From Neopestalotiopsis rosae (Eukaryota; Ascomycota; Sordariomycetes; Amphisphaeriales; Sporocadaceae), in NCBI GenBank assembly GCA_023078685.1, contig JALGAS010000001.1, positions 1,426,001 to 1,490,000 on the forward strand: a stretch of 64,000 nt of DNA, given 5' to 3'. Both the position numbers and the translations under genes were made by a program. Shown here in pieces: positions 24,323 to 35,859 of the stretch; positions within the stretch are counted from its first letter, which is position 1, and each line of letters opens with the position of its first letter. The notes below the pieces were generated by a model, which was not told the DNA's origin, did no database searches, and saw only the letters and a program-made list of their open reading frames with translations.

Positions 24323-24560
24323 CTATATGCGTAGTGCATATTCACAGTACTGTAACAAATTGCGCAAAACAGCGATGTCATTCACCTGGTGCAAATAATT
24401 TCCATATTTAAATCTAATATACACCTCTGGAACCGCTGAGGAGCCGATTGTGTGAACCAAGACCATTTTGGATCGCCCAGGTGGGCATGCCCTATCTCCG
24501 TCGTAATCGCCTCCGGACAGCTTGTGTGCCAAAGCGATATCACCTTTGAGGAAAAGCCCA
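24323..24560 (-). pseudogene. RNA-dependent RNA polymerase (QDE-1 type) catalytic-core fragment
   Basis: On the minus strand the sequence reads LFLKGDIALAHKLSGGDYDG followed by D. This corresponds to the catalytic metal-binding signature (DbDGD, here DYDGD) of eukaryotic cellular RNA-dependent RNA polymerases, which make double-stranded RNA for RNA silencing. The leader GDIALAHKLSGG also matches the usual context. The stretch is about 30 codons long before the frame drifts, and a stop lies just upstream, so only a fragment of the normally more than 1,000-residue enzyme remains. It directly follows the 3' end of the IFI-like gene on the same strand. The motif is distinctive; the assignment rests on it alone. 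Confidence 0.6.
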
Positions 24561-24572
24561 AACTAAGCTGCA

Positions 24573-25381
24573 TCATAGCTTCGACTGAATACAACAGGTT
24601 GGAAGCAAGGTGAGGTAGGACACAAACACTAAGTCATCCGTCGTAACGGCCTTGGGGTTTTCGTCTCCATCGGCAGCCTTGTCCTGATCTGCAGGCTTGG
24701 GGTCATCCATATTACTAGTTTCAACAGCCACGGCTGCACCTGTCCCGGCCGCCGCACCGGCTGCGGCCCCAACACCAGCGAAGGCAGCCATGACACCTCC
24801 TACTCCGTAGCCTCCCATGGCTGCACTCTGAAACGTGCTGAACAATACTCCAGCCGTCCCGGCCGACTGAATGCCTGCCGCCATCGATCCTTATCAAGTA
24901 TCACATGTCAGCTCATGTCTGATGTGGGAAGTAATACTCTCTTACCAGCCACTGGACCAATGCTGCTCAAGCCTACGGCGCCTAAGACTGGCCCCATAAG
25001 AAAAACACCCGTAACAGCACCCCCTACAACGCCGACAGGAATAAATACAGTCTTTGGATTGTTCCTGACAGTCGCAGAAATATCGCGCCTGACTTCAGCC
25101 CAGTCAGTCTCCCTGGCTGCTGTCTCGACATGCTGGAAGGGTTTCCCAAGTTCTTCTCCCACTGCCGCGGCGGCAGTCGCTGCGTCCTTACCAAGCTTGC
25201 TCCATTCGACGTTGACGACTGCAGTCTGGGCGTGCCCCAGAGCGTTTTCAAGGCCTTGGCTCGCTGCTATGGTGACGCCGATGGTATTCTTACCGAGCTG
25301 GTCCCAGTTGACCTTGGGAATTGAGGTTCTGATTTGATTGTAGCTTTGCCCCAACAACTGAGAGATTGCACGGTCAGCCAT
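24573..25381 (-). CDS. IFI6/IFI27-like (interferon-inducible 6-16 domain) protein, copy 1
   Basis: Two exons, 25381-24946 and 24889-24573, give 250 residues; the 56-nt intron has a GTAAGA donor and a TAAG acceptor. The N-terminal half is hydrophilic with repeated helical segments (VNWDQLGK, VEWSKLGK). The second half contains Gly/Ala-rich membrane-type segments, GVVGGAVTGVFLMGPVLGAV and then MAAGIQSAGTAGVLF and GYGVGGVMAAF, the pattern of the ISG12/6-16 family, small membrane proteins reported at mitochondria and linked to cell death in animals. Fungal members are known but their role is not. A nearly identical inverted copy lies at 61673-62394. Compared with it, this copy lacks 28 nt spanning the stop codon, so its frame continues into VTTDDLVFVSYLTLLP, a tail absent from copy 2. 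Confidence 0.8.
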
Positions 25382-25627
25382 TTCTGATTTGCAGGTATTT
25401 CGTAGATGATTCTCGTGGGTTTCTTTTTGGCTCGTCCGTACGTGGCGGTATTATGTCGTTTTGTCGTCGTTTTTGTTGTTATTGGAAAGAGTAATATAAT
25501 GCGACGAACGAAATGAAGAAGGCGAAGTCTTGTCGGTGTGCAGCTGTCGTTAAGAGACCCCGCACTTCTGGCTGGTTTCCCGCATGCTGTGCGACTTAAG
25601 ATGCACCAATAGAGCTAGCTGCTCAGT
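24630..25627 (-). repeat. Inverted duplication, arm 1 (IFI-like gene plus promoter)
   Basis: About 1 kb, covering the gene and about 245 bases of its upstream region, matches 61422-62440 in opposite orientation. Identity is highest over the coding exons. The outer promoter-side edge of both copies is GTGTGTAACT. Confidence 0.9.
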
Positions 25628-25857
25628 TACACACGCATTACAATCATAAGTATTGTACGTCTTGCATCATTGACGGAACTCAGCAACTCGACAAATATCA
25701 CTTGGGATTACTGGAGCATTTCTCTGTGTTCGACGGTCGAAATCACGATCGGAGGGATATGCGCTTGTATGCCGGTACTGCGACTCATCGTGACAAGATT
25801 AGTGGCTATTGTGTCTCTGAAATCAGCACAAAGATTGAAATCAGGACAGTCCAGGGG

Positions 25858-26322
25858 TTATATCATCGAAAGGGGGTTGCCAGCTGGTCCTCCAGCATAT
25901 ACGAGCACGCGCCGTAAAATATCAAGCTGCAGAAGGCTTAAAGTCTTGATCTCAGGATTTGACAAGCGATTGTACAAAGCACTGGATACCCATTCATTCG
26001 TGAGTTTTCGGAGATGTTCTGCGTCAGCGTTGATGGCGAGTCCAAGCTGTATCAGGCATTGTAGGAATCCGGTTCGAGTTGTGTGATCCAGTCCCTTTAA
26101 TTGTCAGATAAGTTACATCAAGACGAGAAGATAATATTTAGTGCTTACCTGGAGATCTCCAGCTAATTTTGTCGAAAGCGTGGTGGCTGGTAAGACCGCA
26201 GCTTCATCCTCAGTTCTGCCCGAAATTTGGGATGCCATCACGACTTTAGTACTCAAAACACTTTGAGACCACGGCTTATTGGAGTTAAGCTGATGGTAAT
26301 CGCGCCACACATTGTACTCCAT
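25858..26322 (-). CDS. Small two-exon protein of unknown function
   Basis: Exon 1 is 26322-26149 and exon 2 is 26094-25858, giving 136 residues. The 54-nt intron has a strong CAG-GTAAGC donor and an AAAG acceptor, and joining is in frame at phase 0. The protein starts MEYNVWRDYHQLN and its second exon reads GLDHTTRTGFLQCLIQLGLA and so on to VYAGGPAGNPLSMI; it looks mainly alpha-helical and soluble. I recognise no family. The second exon has no start codon of its own. The composition and clean splice make a real gene plausible. It is divergently placed relative to nothing obvious and lies 0.5 kb from the promoter end of the IFI-like gene. Confidence 0.55.
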
Positions 26323-26399
26323 GATTTTGTTTGAATGCACTGACGGGATTTAAGTCCCCAACAAGGTGGCCGATGTGTCGATACCCCTCTATATGAGAG

Positions 26400-27080
26400 A
26401 ATTTGGGGGGTGGGGGGTTTCCTTTTCATTTTCTTTTTCAACTTTTTAACGTGGACAGAAAAGAAACAATACTTCGGTTCAATAAACGAAACGACTGGGA
26501 TGATCCACTGCGCGACTACTCATATCCTGCCAGCTAACTGGCACATCCAGAGCATTATCAAATCAGCTCCCGCATGAGTGAAAAGTAGGGGCTGATTTTT
26601 TTCGATTCCGGCAGAGCAGGCTGGAAAGCGACAAACTGTACATATGAAATTCTCATGATTTCCGATCAGATACATATCTTGGCGATACGCACTTGGCGAC
26701 TGGCTTGGCGCACTGCGGTATATTCACCATGCAGGAGCCGGAAAAAGAACAACAGACTGTCACTCCAAAGTTGTCCCTTTTTCAATCTCTGTATTCCAAT
26801 CTATGTCACGATTCCACGTCTGGGATGTATTCTGACGTGCTGGCGCATATGATCATGCAGCCACCAGCCTGCCAAGCTTGCTGTGCGAACCGATGGATGA
26901 AATTGTACTGCTCATGAATGGGAGCAAGCAAGTTGGAGGTCTTCAAGCGAGAGCGCGGGACTACAGATGCGGTTTGCTTGCATACATTAGTTGTAAAAGT
27001 GGCTACTATCAAGGGTTCTCGTTGGTCGCTGGTAAATCATCTTCACATCATAGAGCACCTTTGGCGCTTTACCAAATCAA
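26400..27080. other. Gene-free region
   Basis: No convincing coding or RNA feature is seen. A short segment at about 27175-27255 just beyond it resembles 24245-24310 in the same orientation, which suggests an old shared fragment. Confidence 0.3.
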
Positions 27081-27102
27081 GATGTCAGTCAGACTGACAT
27101 CC
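27081..27102. repeat. Isolated palindrome of the GGATGTCAGTC family
   Basis: A single palindrome with an A centre stands here without the usual surrounding repeat. The first base of the left arm is changed. Confidence 0.75.
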
Positions 27103-27399
27103 CAATTCGGCCCAAATTACATTTGTCTTTTCCTACACAGTAGGATTAAAATGGCTTGACGCGAAAAGTCACACAAAACCAAGTAAATATAGACCTTTCG
27201 ATATTCCGATGTCGCGCTTACAGGTGTCTGTCATGGCATCATCTTTGATCGTTTGGGCTGTTTCTGGTTCCCAGCGATGGCGGCTTTCTAATATGCCTTG
27301 ATCCGCCAGAAAGATTTGCTCTAATCCTGCATACACGATGGTCGGCAAACAATCTGCCAAACCGATCCCGACATCAGCTAGGCTAATGGGCAATGGCAG

Positions 27400-28060
27400 C
27401 GGAGAATGGATTCTGGCCGAATCTGGATGTCAGTCTGACTGACATCCGGATTGGGCATAGCTTCGAGGGACGTTAAGCGGATGCGACATTGTCTTCCTAC
27501 CAACCAGTCAGAGATTCTGGCCAGCCCCAATGCACTAAGCCAGTGGCTTACCCATTTGAAACAACAATCAGATACAGTATGTCACCCATGTTCAGCGAGA
27601 TAGCCATAGCAACATGCATTGTTGCTGTGATTGCAATTATCCGGGATCTCGGTCGGCTGGCGAGAGACGTCGCGTCCACAGATCCTTATTCCCTGTATAG
27701 AAAAAGCAAGTAGGGGGGATTTCCTCTCCTTTGCATTTAGCTTGGCCAACCTCGATGCGCCCAATCTGAATGTCAGTCAGACTGACATCCAGATTCAGCA
27801 TAGCTTGACGAAGGTTCAGTGGGTACGAAATTATCTGTTCACCGTCCAATTAGAAGTTTCAGTCAACCTCACCCCTGTTTAGATATCCCTTGGCCAAAAC
27901 ACGTCTTTGGCAGCGAAAAGCAAAGCGATGCAGACACTGGCAACAGGATACAAATTTCGATCAAACTTGCTCTTCATGCAATCAGAAGCTATAAACCCCT
28001 GCACCTGCGATTCATCGTCCATATACGCAGAATCTGACCGACCCCAATTGCCAGAACGTG
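27400..28060. repeat. Palindrome-bearing repeat, copy 2
   Basis: Palindromes lie at 27425-27447 and 27768-27790 (one mismatch in the second). The interval shares CATAGCTTCGAGGGACGT, CCAGCCCCAATGCACTAAG and TTCACCCATGTTCAGCG-type stretches with copies 1 and 5. The right flank from 27795 matches 48245-48370, including GATATCCCTTGGCCAA and GCGAAAAGCAAAGCGATGCA. No coding sequence is seen. Confidence 0.8.
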
Positions 28061-28065
28061 TCTCT

Positions 28066-28090
28066 CCCCCCCCCCCCCCCCCCCCCCCCC
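28066..28090 (+). repeat. Run of 25 C bases
   Basis: An uninterrupted run of C occurs just right of palindromic repeat copy 2. Such a G/C homopolymer can form four-stranded or triplex structures and is prone to length error in sequencing. Confidence 0.95.
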
Positions 28091-28159
28091 TCACCCCTCC
28101 CTCTTCTCTCAGAGCACCGACAGCTTGTAATTTCACACAATAGATAGATTTCCACACTC

Positions 28160-30317
28160 GCTACCCACACAAGCAAGACGAGTATATTCAATCACGGCTT
28201 CTGATTAGCTGATAGACTTCATTACGTTGGCCCAGTCCCTCCAAATCGGCATTTTGTTTGACAGTTTGAGACAATCCACTCGACAACTCTCACTTTGACT
28301 TGAAACAATTCTCAATGCTACTAGTCGTCAAAGACATCTATTCGAACAAATTTGAGTTGCGACAAGTGAATGACTTATTGCATGACTTCTTCTCTTTGGT
28401 ACCTCAACAAGTATCCGACAGTGCTCTAGCGATATCCCAAAGTTGCATTCCATGATATACCAGCTGAATTGAGTAACTAATTGAATTGCCAGAAATCACC
28501 ACAAACGACTTTCATGCGGCCTTGGCAGGTGTCCACCTTCTGTATCGTAGTTAATTTATGGGTTATTGAAAGAAAGAGAAAAAGGCAAGCAAGAAAAGGA
28601 AAGAAAGAGAAGGACTGGCCTTGCCTCGCTCACAGCATGCAACATGGTTGTCTTACCGATTATACAGCATGGTGTAAGTACGGGAACTGCGAGCTCAGTA
28701 GATGTCAGTTTAGCCAGCCGTGGAACATGAGCATGTGGAGTAATGCAGAAGCATCAGCGGCTGGCATCTGCCACTCCTCGCCAATCATTGCCATTCGTGT
28801 GGCTGTTAGGACTTAGAATGCTCTATGCAAGTCGATGAACTGGAATTGTTCCATCACATGGACGCAGCCGATGTACGTCAGGAAGGTTTACATATGCTGG
28901 TTGCTAACACACCTCCATCCGCCTCATTGGACCAACGACGGGGCCGTAACTAGACAAATTCGAATTCTTTTGGTAAGACTCTCGACCATTTACTTGAATA
29001 CGTTGCTTTGCTACATATACACATAAATAAACTAGCGAATCCGGGTGTGCCAACGATCCAACAACCTTGTTGCACTCGTCACAGTCGTATTTTCTGGAGC
29101 GAGTGGGCGGACCAACGATCTCATGAACTGATTGGTTATAGTGCCAGCCTAGGCGGTTTCGCCACAGCACGTTTAGCATGGCTGTGCCCCATTTTGACAG
29201 TTGAGTCGTACTACTACATTGGAAATGTTGTGCTCCCAATTCTGGACCGCGTTTCTTGGTGGTGCCCGAAAAATGAACTGATTCCACGAGCATCTGGCCC
29301 CCGGGGCGGGACCAATGACAAAAGTGACCCCCCACGATGAGACGTCCACCGATCAGCCCAGCCTGCTTCCCGGCCGACCTCCTGACCTGCTAGGTGTGCA
29401 ACAGGTTACAGCTACATAGATAGGCCCAATGAGCAACCATAAATCCGGCAACCGGGAATTCAACATACGTACAACAACACATCTACACTCGAGTCTTCAC
29501 ATATCTTGATTCGAACTTCGTAGAGCCCCGCCAGATGCGGCTTAAGCGCTCGGCCCTGCGCATCGAGCTACGCCGCCTATCACCTGGATTCCTTCTACTC
29601 CTTGCCTTGTCTAGGGATCTATATTTCGTACAATGTCATTGTATCTGCCCGCTTGTCACGTCTCATTCGTTACCCACTAGTCATGAATCCCAGCTTGACC
29701 CGTTGGTTGTTGTGCCTAAGAAACTCTGGGAAACAAGAATCACCAATAGACTTCGGTCAATCACCGACTGTATCTAATTTGTACTCCATGCACAACTGTT
29801 ACCGGACGCAGGATTCTGCGAGCATCCATAGATCCTACTATGACAGCAGTAATTGTAAAGTGTTCTCTGGTATTTTCTTTCTTTCTTTTCTTTTGAATGG
29901 ACATGCAGCCGGTGTACTCCGCTGCAGGCCTGCCAAGATACCATTGGGCTGTCAGATAGCATATACACAGTACAACTGGCTCAGAGATGTTGCACTCTTT
30001 GATCCAGACCTCCCTGATTGGCGTTTGCGTTGCTCATTTTCTGGGGTCGCAAGATCCTGAAACCTGTACGCATTTCGAGCAAGCATCTTTAGATTGCACA
30101 TATTTGACAATGTAATTGTTCGTTGGCCGTCTACTCTCCAACAGCAGATATCCGCTGAAGATCGTATTCTATCTGAGCCCTACCCCAAAGGCGGGCTTGC
30201 TCTCGTACGACAAAATATAAAAGACTCGTCAACGGGCCGTCTCATTTCCCTTTGTTCCACACCCTCTCACAGTCAAGGGTGGTCCTTGCGTCGGTTATAG
30301 CATTGTTTTTGTCCTCA
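28160..30317. other. Gene-free region upstream of the RRM gene
   Basis: About 2.1 kb contains only short frames without recognisable features. A 46-codon frame near 28315-28455 reads smoothly but has no partner exon that I could find. The right end should hold the promoter of the RRM gene at 30318. Confidence 0.35.
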
Positions 30318-31731
30318 ATGCGGCTGCCCGTACACACAATGTCGAGCAATAGCACGATCCGTCAAGTTCCTATCAACAACACCATACAGGTGGTTGTTGG
30401 TCCAGGCAACGTGACGGGTCTGTATTACATTCTTGTCTCCAATGTATGTAAAGGCCTTGGGCAGACATGGCTCAACTTGCAGTTGGAATCTAGAGACTGA
30501 CTCAATACACTTGTTAGTTACCATGGCAGACCTCGTGGAAGCAGGTCAAGGACCATGTGCGGACAGTCTGTTCTTCAGTTGAGAGAGTCGAGATTTTCAA
30601 TGAGAGCACTTCGGGGTGGGTGTGTGTTCGTGGCCGCGAAAACTTTCGTGCTGCAATGCGTGTGTTGTGCCATATCCTATGCTGCTCAACCGAATGACTG
30701 ATCAGAAACCAGGTCATTTGGGATCGACACCCTTTCAAGATCGGCCAATGTTCATAGACGGCAGGAACGCCAAAGAGGAAATCCCCATCAAAAGACTGGT
30801 AGGAGGTCCAGAGAGACTGCCTGCCTCTCCGCGATCTCCACGGACCCCACGAACAGCGCCTCAACTTATGTATTTGCCCCTCGATACTCCGCCATTGATG
30901 GCACCGACAGCATCAGGCTATGTCCAGGCAAGTCGTCCGTCCATGAACCCCTTCTTTCAGGAAGATAAAATCGCTAATCTTATTTGATACCAACAGTGGT
31001 CTACACCTGGCACAGTCTCACTTGTGTCTAGTCCTGCGAATTATGGGATGCAGCCCATGCATACAACAATGGCTAGTGACTATCAAGAAACCACCTACTG
31101 GTATCAGTCTCATGATAGTAGCTATGTCGGCAACTCGCCCGTCGTCCCACCTGGGCAAGTTCCCACATATCACACAGAGCCATTGTATCATGTTCCACGC
31201 CCGAGAGACATGCATGACAATTGTTACTCCATCTCAACCAAACCAGTCCAGATCCCGACCCTGGCGGCCACTACAGTTATCGAGACAGAATACCGGAAAA
31301 TAATCATTAGGGGACTATCCAAACGGACTCAAAGCGAACAGATTAAATCTCTGCTCCGTTCGAAATGCGGCTTGGGCGGTAACGAAATCAACAGCATCAA
31401 GATCCCCAGATCTAGAGAAGGAGGCAACCGAGGACACGCGACCATCACCTTTGTCAACATAAATTGTGCAGAGAGAGCAGTACAGAGATTACACCACTAC
31501 AACTTCGATGGTCACCAGCTTGAAGTAAGGTTGACAAACGAGGGTGTCTCGCCAAACGAGGGGCGGAGAGCAAGACCTCAGCGGCAGCAAGAAGCTTCAC
31601 CGCAGCAGCAGCAGCAAGTGACAGGCTCGCAGTCCACATCGTCTGCCCAGGGGAAGAGGAAAGGAGAGGAATCAATCAATAGAGGCGTCATTATTGCTAA
31701 TGGATCCTCGAGTCGGCCGACAAGTCAATAA
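30318..31731 (+). CDS. RNA-binding protein with two RRM domains
   Basis: Four exons, 30318-30443, 30518-30659, 30713-30927 and 30997-31731, join in frame to 405 residues (398 if the ATG at 30339 is used). The first two donors are GTATGT and GTGTGT; the third is GC-AG (CAG-GCAAGT). RRM1, about residues 33-105, is assembled from three exons: YYILVSNLPWQTSWKQVKD, then STSGWVCVRGRENFRAAM, then FQDRPMFIDGRN. RRM2, about 261-344, has RNP2 as KIIIRGL and RNP1 as RGHATITF. Between them is a Pro/Ser-rich linker (ASPRSPRTPRTAPQ); the C-terminus is Gln-rich with a QQQQQ run and basic patches. It probably acts on nuclear or cytoplasmic mRNA; no specific orthologue is recognised. The exon phases and the completed RRM1 strongly support this model. 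Confidence 0.82.
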
Positions 31732-32107
31732 AGCGAACCTGGATCTCAGAGATAAGAGGTCTGTTTAGTAGGGATTCGTCGTCAAAGAGGATTGTGGCCA
31801 TTGCCGGCGCTGTGAGAATGGTGAACTTCGAGGGCAAGTGTAACCGGGATTCATGGCGCACTGTCAGCAAAGTGCAAGCTACAAGCACAAACCCAGCGAA
31901 AAGGACATAATTTGTTGCATATATAATAGATTGACTGGTCCCTTGTTGGTGATCCCCATATATGAACAGCATCGAAACAAGTGACATAACCATGCGAAAT
32001 AATGACAGGCTCATCACGAGGAGAATACTGGTAGTCTGTGTCTTCGGTACTCTAATCGCTGCCAGAAATGCGCAACAGCAGATCATGAAGTGCGTCTCCC
32101 AAATCAC
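31697..32107 (-). CDS. Possible membrane protein (partial)
   Basis: A minus-strand frame of about 136 codons carries two to three hydrophobic segments (FMICCCAFLAAI, SILLVMSLSLFRMVMSLVSM, ATNYVLFAGFVLVACTLLTV). The frame stays open upstream to about 32180 without an ATG. Its 3' end overlaps the RRM gene's last codons by 35 bases in convergent orientation. I do not recognise the family. It may be the last exon of a multi-pass membrane protein or a chance frame. Confidence 0.35.
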   Translation of the reverse strand: MIWETHFMICCCAFLAAIRVPKTQTTSILLVMSLSLFRMVMSLVSMLFIYGDHQQGTSQSIIYATNYVLFAGFVLVACTLLTVRHESRLHLPSKFTILTAPAMATILFDDESLLNRPLISEIQVRFIDLSADSRIH

Positions 32108-32189
32108 GATAGGTCGGCAAACTTCAATTGAATGGCGCTTCCAGCCACCAAAAGTGCGTATCGCACAAATATGAATAACTGTTCATCAT

Positions 32190-32816
32190 ATAGTTACCCA
32201 TAGTTGATAGATTGCTGATATGCTAGTGATATTGTTTTACTTTTGCCATACCTTGGCATTGCCTTCTTCTCATCTTTAGCGTTCAGAGCCTAGTGCAAAG
32301 ATTTCATCATTTGTGACTGCCCCCAGGCTGTAAAATGAAAGTTATGGAGAGCTCGTTCCTCCGGTTATTAGGCACCTCTACTAATCTACTGCGCGAACGG
32401 CACAGATAGTCCAAGCGATTGTGTGTTTCATTGCGCGCTTGGGAAGACTCTGCAGTGCTCTCGTCATGACAGAAATACTACATATTAGATCTGGCAGATT
32501 CCCGAAAGAGGAATGCTGTATCAGCAGTTATGTTTTGCATGAATGAAAGCCTTTCAGATAATGCAAACTCACAGTGCTATAGTCTATCCCTGCTCGTCGG
32601 GGGCAGGATACGTCTGCGTATACTGATTACCGAGGTCGTTCTAAATTTTGTTCAACTCATACAGTTCAACCCGAAAACAAGTGGATAGATAGACTTACCC
32701 AGATACTGTTACTACTGGTCATATTCCACACTACCGCATCCAGAAAGACATCCTGGTTTTCTCCTTCAAAAGACCAGGTTATAGCACTAACGCCAGATGA
32801 GGAACTTTCTATTGCT
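32190..32816. other. Gene-free spacer
   Basis: No coding or repeat feature was identified. It may contain the 3' untranslated region of the transcription factor on the minus strand. Confidence 0.35.
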
Positions 32817-34802
32817 TCAGCGATTGTTCATGCTGGGTGCACTTGTTGATATTTCAAATGACGGATGACAAAACGGTTGATAGAGAGAAGGACAAAAAGA
32901 AGGAGGAAACAGCAAATCATACCAGGAAGAGCGATCTGCTAGTGGACCTAAGTGCTTATCGCCGAGAGCATAAGCAGGGTAGGCTCGTTGAAGCACGCCA
33001 CAGAATATGGCACAGAGCCATTGAGCCTCTGGAGGAACCCCGTAACTCCTAGCCTCTTGCCAAAATTCAATCGAACATCCGAGCCGATGACATAGCTCGG
33101 GCAGAGGAACAGTCGGTGAGTCTCCCTCAGCTGTTGTTGGTCGCATCGATTGTATGGAACGAGACAGCTCCTGGCATACAATTGTCGTTGCCAGAAGAAA
33201 GTCATACATCACCAATGGATCAAGTTCCCATCTACCTTCTTGCGACCGACGGTTTTCAAGGAGAGCCTCTTGAATCTTGAGAACCTCGATGGCAGAGCTG
33301 ACGCATCGTAAGCGTGACTTCTTTGCAGAGGGGCTCTGATCATTTATCTTCTCAGCCAGGAGGGACCACCGGTGAAGCACGATCTTGGCGGTATGATAGA
33401 TGATTGACAGTGAGTATTTGAGAGCCAAATGTTGAAGTCCTCTTCCGCTCAACGTAGAACTAGATACTTTCCGATGTGCGTTGTCGAGTAGTACGTCGAA
33501 TTTATCGATCTCCTTCAAAGTGATGCACTCTCTGTAGAATATGGCAAGCCCGATCTTTGTCGATACCCTTTGGAGCTCTCGCTTCAGGATGAGAGGGAGT
33601 ACCGGCGTAGACTGGGTCAATGGCCGTGGGGGAGGAAGATCAGCGTGATGATCTAGCGGCATGTCGGCATCAAGTAAATTTGTAAGAGCCTCTGTTTTGG
33701 TCTCGGGACGAACCATCTGTATTTGATTGCAGTAGAAACTGATGTGATATTTGAAGGATTGCAGGATCTCCCATGCTCTTTTGCGATACTCGATCTGCAT
33801 TTCGGAAAGGCCCAAGTCTTCCAGACTCGGATCTCGAGGGCTCGCATAGCCGGACGACTGGGCCAGGCCAATCGCTTGCGCGAGTGCTGCGAAACCCCGC
33901 TTCAGATCGGGCGTGCAATATACCAAAGTTGCGATGCGCACAATAGCCGCTTCTACCTTGTATTTCCCTGGCGTTTCGAGGTCAATGTGATAAAAACATT
34001 GGTGGCACCTGTCGATAAACACCTCGAGCATGTGGCTGGTGGAGCCAAGATGGCCGGGAAGATGTTCGTCCCGGAGGTCAAGATAGAACGCTGTCAAGGC
34101 CAAGCATCCGTAGATGAGAGACAACAACGACAGGGCATCAGCTTGATGCCAGACCTCAGGGTGGCCAGTGAAGTGTTTCCACTACCTATATCAGTAGTTG
34201 AGCTTCAAGTGTTGAGAAAAGGCACTACTCACTTCGTCAAAGAGGGTTTTCTCATGTAGCATGCCTGGAAAGGTTGAAAGAGAAAGAGATAAGGTACACA
34301 GGACAAAAAAGGCGTGGAAGTGCTGAGAGTTTCTCCCAGATGGCTACTCACTAGTTATTGGATCCCCAAGCTCAAAGAATACAGGGAGCGTGGATCTAAT
34401 AATACTTCCGATATTCGGCGTCGACAGGTCGGCAAGCTGTAGCTGATACTCGAAGTCTGCTGTGTTTCGAGGAGTAGAAGATACCTGTTGAGCAGATGCG
34501 GAGGAGATCCTACGTTGGATTGCGGGTTCCCCGAGCCCCGTGAGGCAATTGATCAATCCTGGCCGTTCTTCGAAGTGAGTCGTTATATCTGCGTCGTACG
34601 TGCAATGACTTTGACGCCTGATACATGCGTCGCACGGGCTCTCGTGGTTGCACTTGGATCTGTCGGAATGTGAGAAGGGTGCAATTGCGACTGAAAACAT
34701 ATTAACGTACTTCTTCTGTCGGCAGGTTTGGCAGGACCTGGGCTGACGCTGTCTTGGTGTTCCTCGCAGTCCTGGGTGATGTGCTTCGAAAGCTTTCTTC
34801 AT
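32817..34802 (-). CDS. Zn2Cys6 fungal transcription factor
   Basis: Four exons, 34802-34711, 34659-34352, 34264-34233 and 34181-32817, join in frame to 598 residues. The introns are 51, 87 and 51 nt, with GTACGT, GTGAGT and GTGAGT donors. The first intron splits the zinc cluster; after joining, the spacing is C-x2-C-x6-C-x5-C-x2-C-x6-C at Cys24, 27, 34, 40, 43 and 50 (CQTCRQKK then SKCNHESPCDACIRRQSHC). A fungal-specific transcription-factor middle region follows, from WKHFTGHPEVWHQADALSLL through LALTAFYLDL and RKRAWEILQSFKYHISFYC. It should bind CGG-type half sites in the nucleus as a dimer. The target is unknown; nothing ties it to the PKS 22 kb away. The long dispersed repeat (copy B) begins only about 36 bases upstream of the start codon, so its promoter lies within repeat DNA. 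Confidence 0.88.
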
Positions 34803-34837
34803 GGTGACTCTATCACTCTCAACCAGTAGTTAGTTGG

Positions 34838-35745
34838 TATCCCAAACAAGATGTAGGCACGAGCGTAGGTAGACTGAGGTGCTGATCGTAGAAACACTCG
34901 ATCCATCCTTGACTGCCAGCAACTTCTTACATTAATAGCCAAGCTTCGCACCAGGGAGCTGCTTACAGTACATGTATTGATCATTTTCGTACTGGCGTTG
35001 GTATCAAAATGTCTTCTCTAGCGCCGTGAGTTGGGCTGGGAACCCCAGACTACAGTTTGGGATCGTCTCCACCGCAAGCCATGTTGGTGCAAACTTGACC
35101 TGCCTCGAATACAAGATCATGTAGGATTGCCCAGGAACGACGCTACGTACAATCGCAAATCGGCGACAAGCAGTATGGCATGGAACTGTCGCAAAGTTGA
35201 CTGCCGGGTCAGACGACGGACAACATGATATCCTTCCGCACTCTTGGATAAGGACAAACACGCAGCTGCGACTGCAATTCCAACCTAGTTCTAGACCCGA
35301 GCCCAGCAGAGCGTTCGGCTCCACAAAAGAGAGCGAACATTTGCAGCTCCATGTCCCGATCCTTTGTCGAGTGGTCGGTATGCCTTTGGGCCATGCAACA
35401 GACGCTCGTACTGCGGTCCGACCCAGAAGTGCAAGCGAGCGCGCACGCTTGACAGGACACGGAAATGACTTGAGACATTTTTGCATGCCGGCTTGCTTTG
35501 GACTTTGCCCCCACATGCACTAGACCCAGACAGCCATGGTCGGTCGCAAACATGTTGGTGCTTTTGTCTACCTTTGTTTGCCTTTTTCTCCACACCTAGT
35601 GCAAGTCCATCTGTCAGCGAGGAGACTTTTCCAGGCGTTGGCAACGACCAAGAACCAACCTGTCCATCGCCTGGTCCAGGTGAAATAAATCATGACTCGT
35701 GTGATTCAATAACGACATCGTATTTGTTTGCCGGTAATGCATCAG
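34838..35745 (-). repeat. Long dispersed repeat, copy B (inverted)
   Basis: In reverse complement this matches 15355-16195 of copy A over about 0.85-0.9 kb with small indels. Shared landmarks include CATACCGACCACTCGACAAA and TCATGATTTATTT. A separate scrap at 35820-35860 (ACCTGCAAGTTGTCTAATCG) matches copies A and C in direct orientation, so this locus is rearranged. No coding capacity is seen. Confidence 0.88.
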
Positions 35746-35859
35746 CTACCTTAATAACACTCAGATCCAGAAAGCTCCAGCGAGGGCCGACGTTGCAATT
35801 CCACAACACATCCTGTATCGTGATCGCAGCTGTACACCTGCAAGTTGTCTAATCGATAT

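Noticed and set aside
32817..34802. Zn2Cys6 factor as the pathway regulator of the PKS
   Set aside because: It is over 20 kb away with unrelated genes and repeats between, and no shared promoter element was identified.
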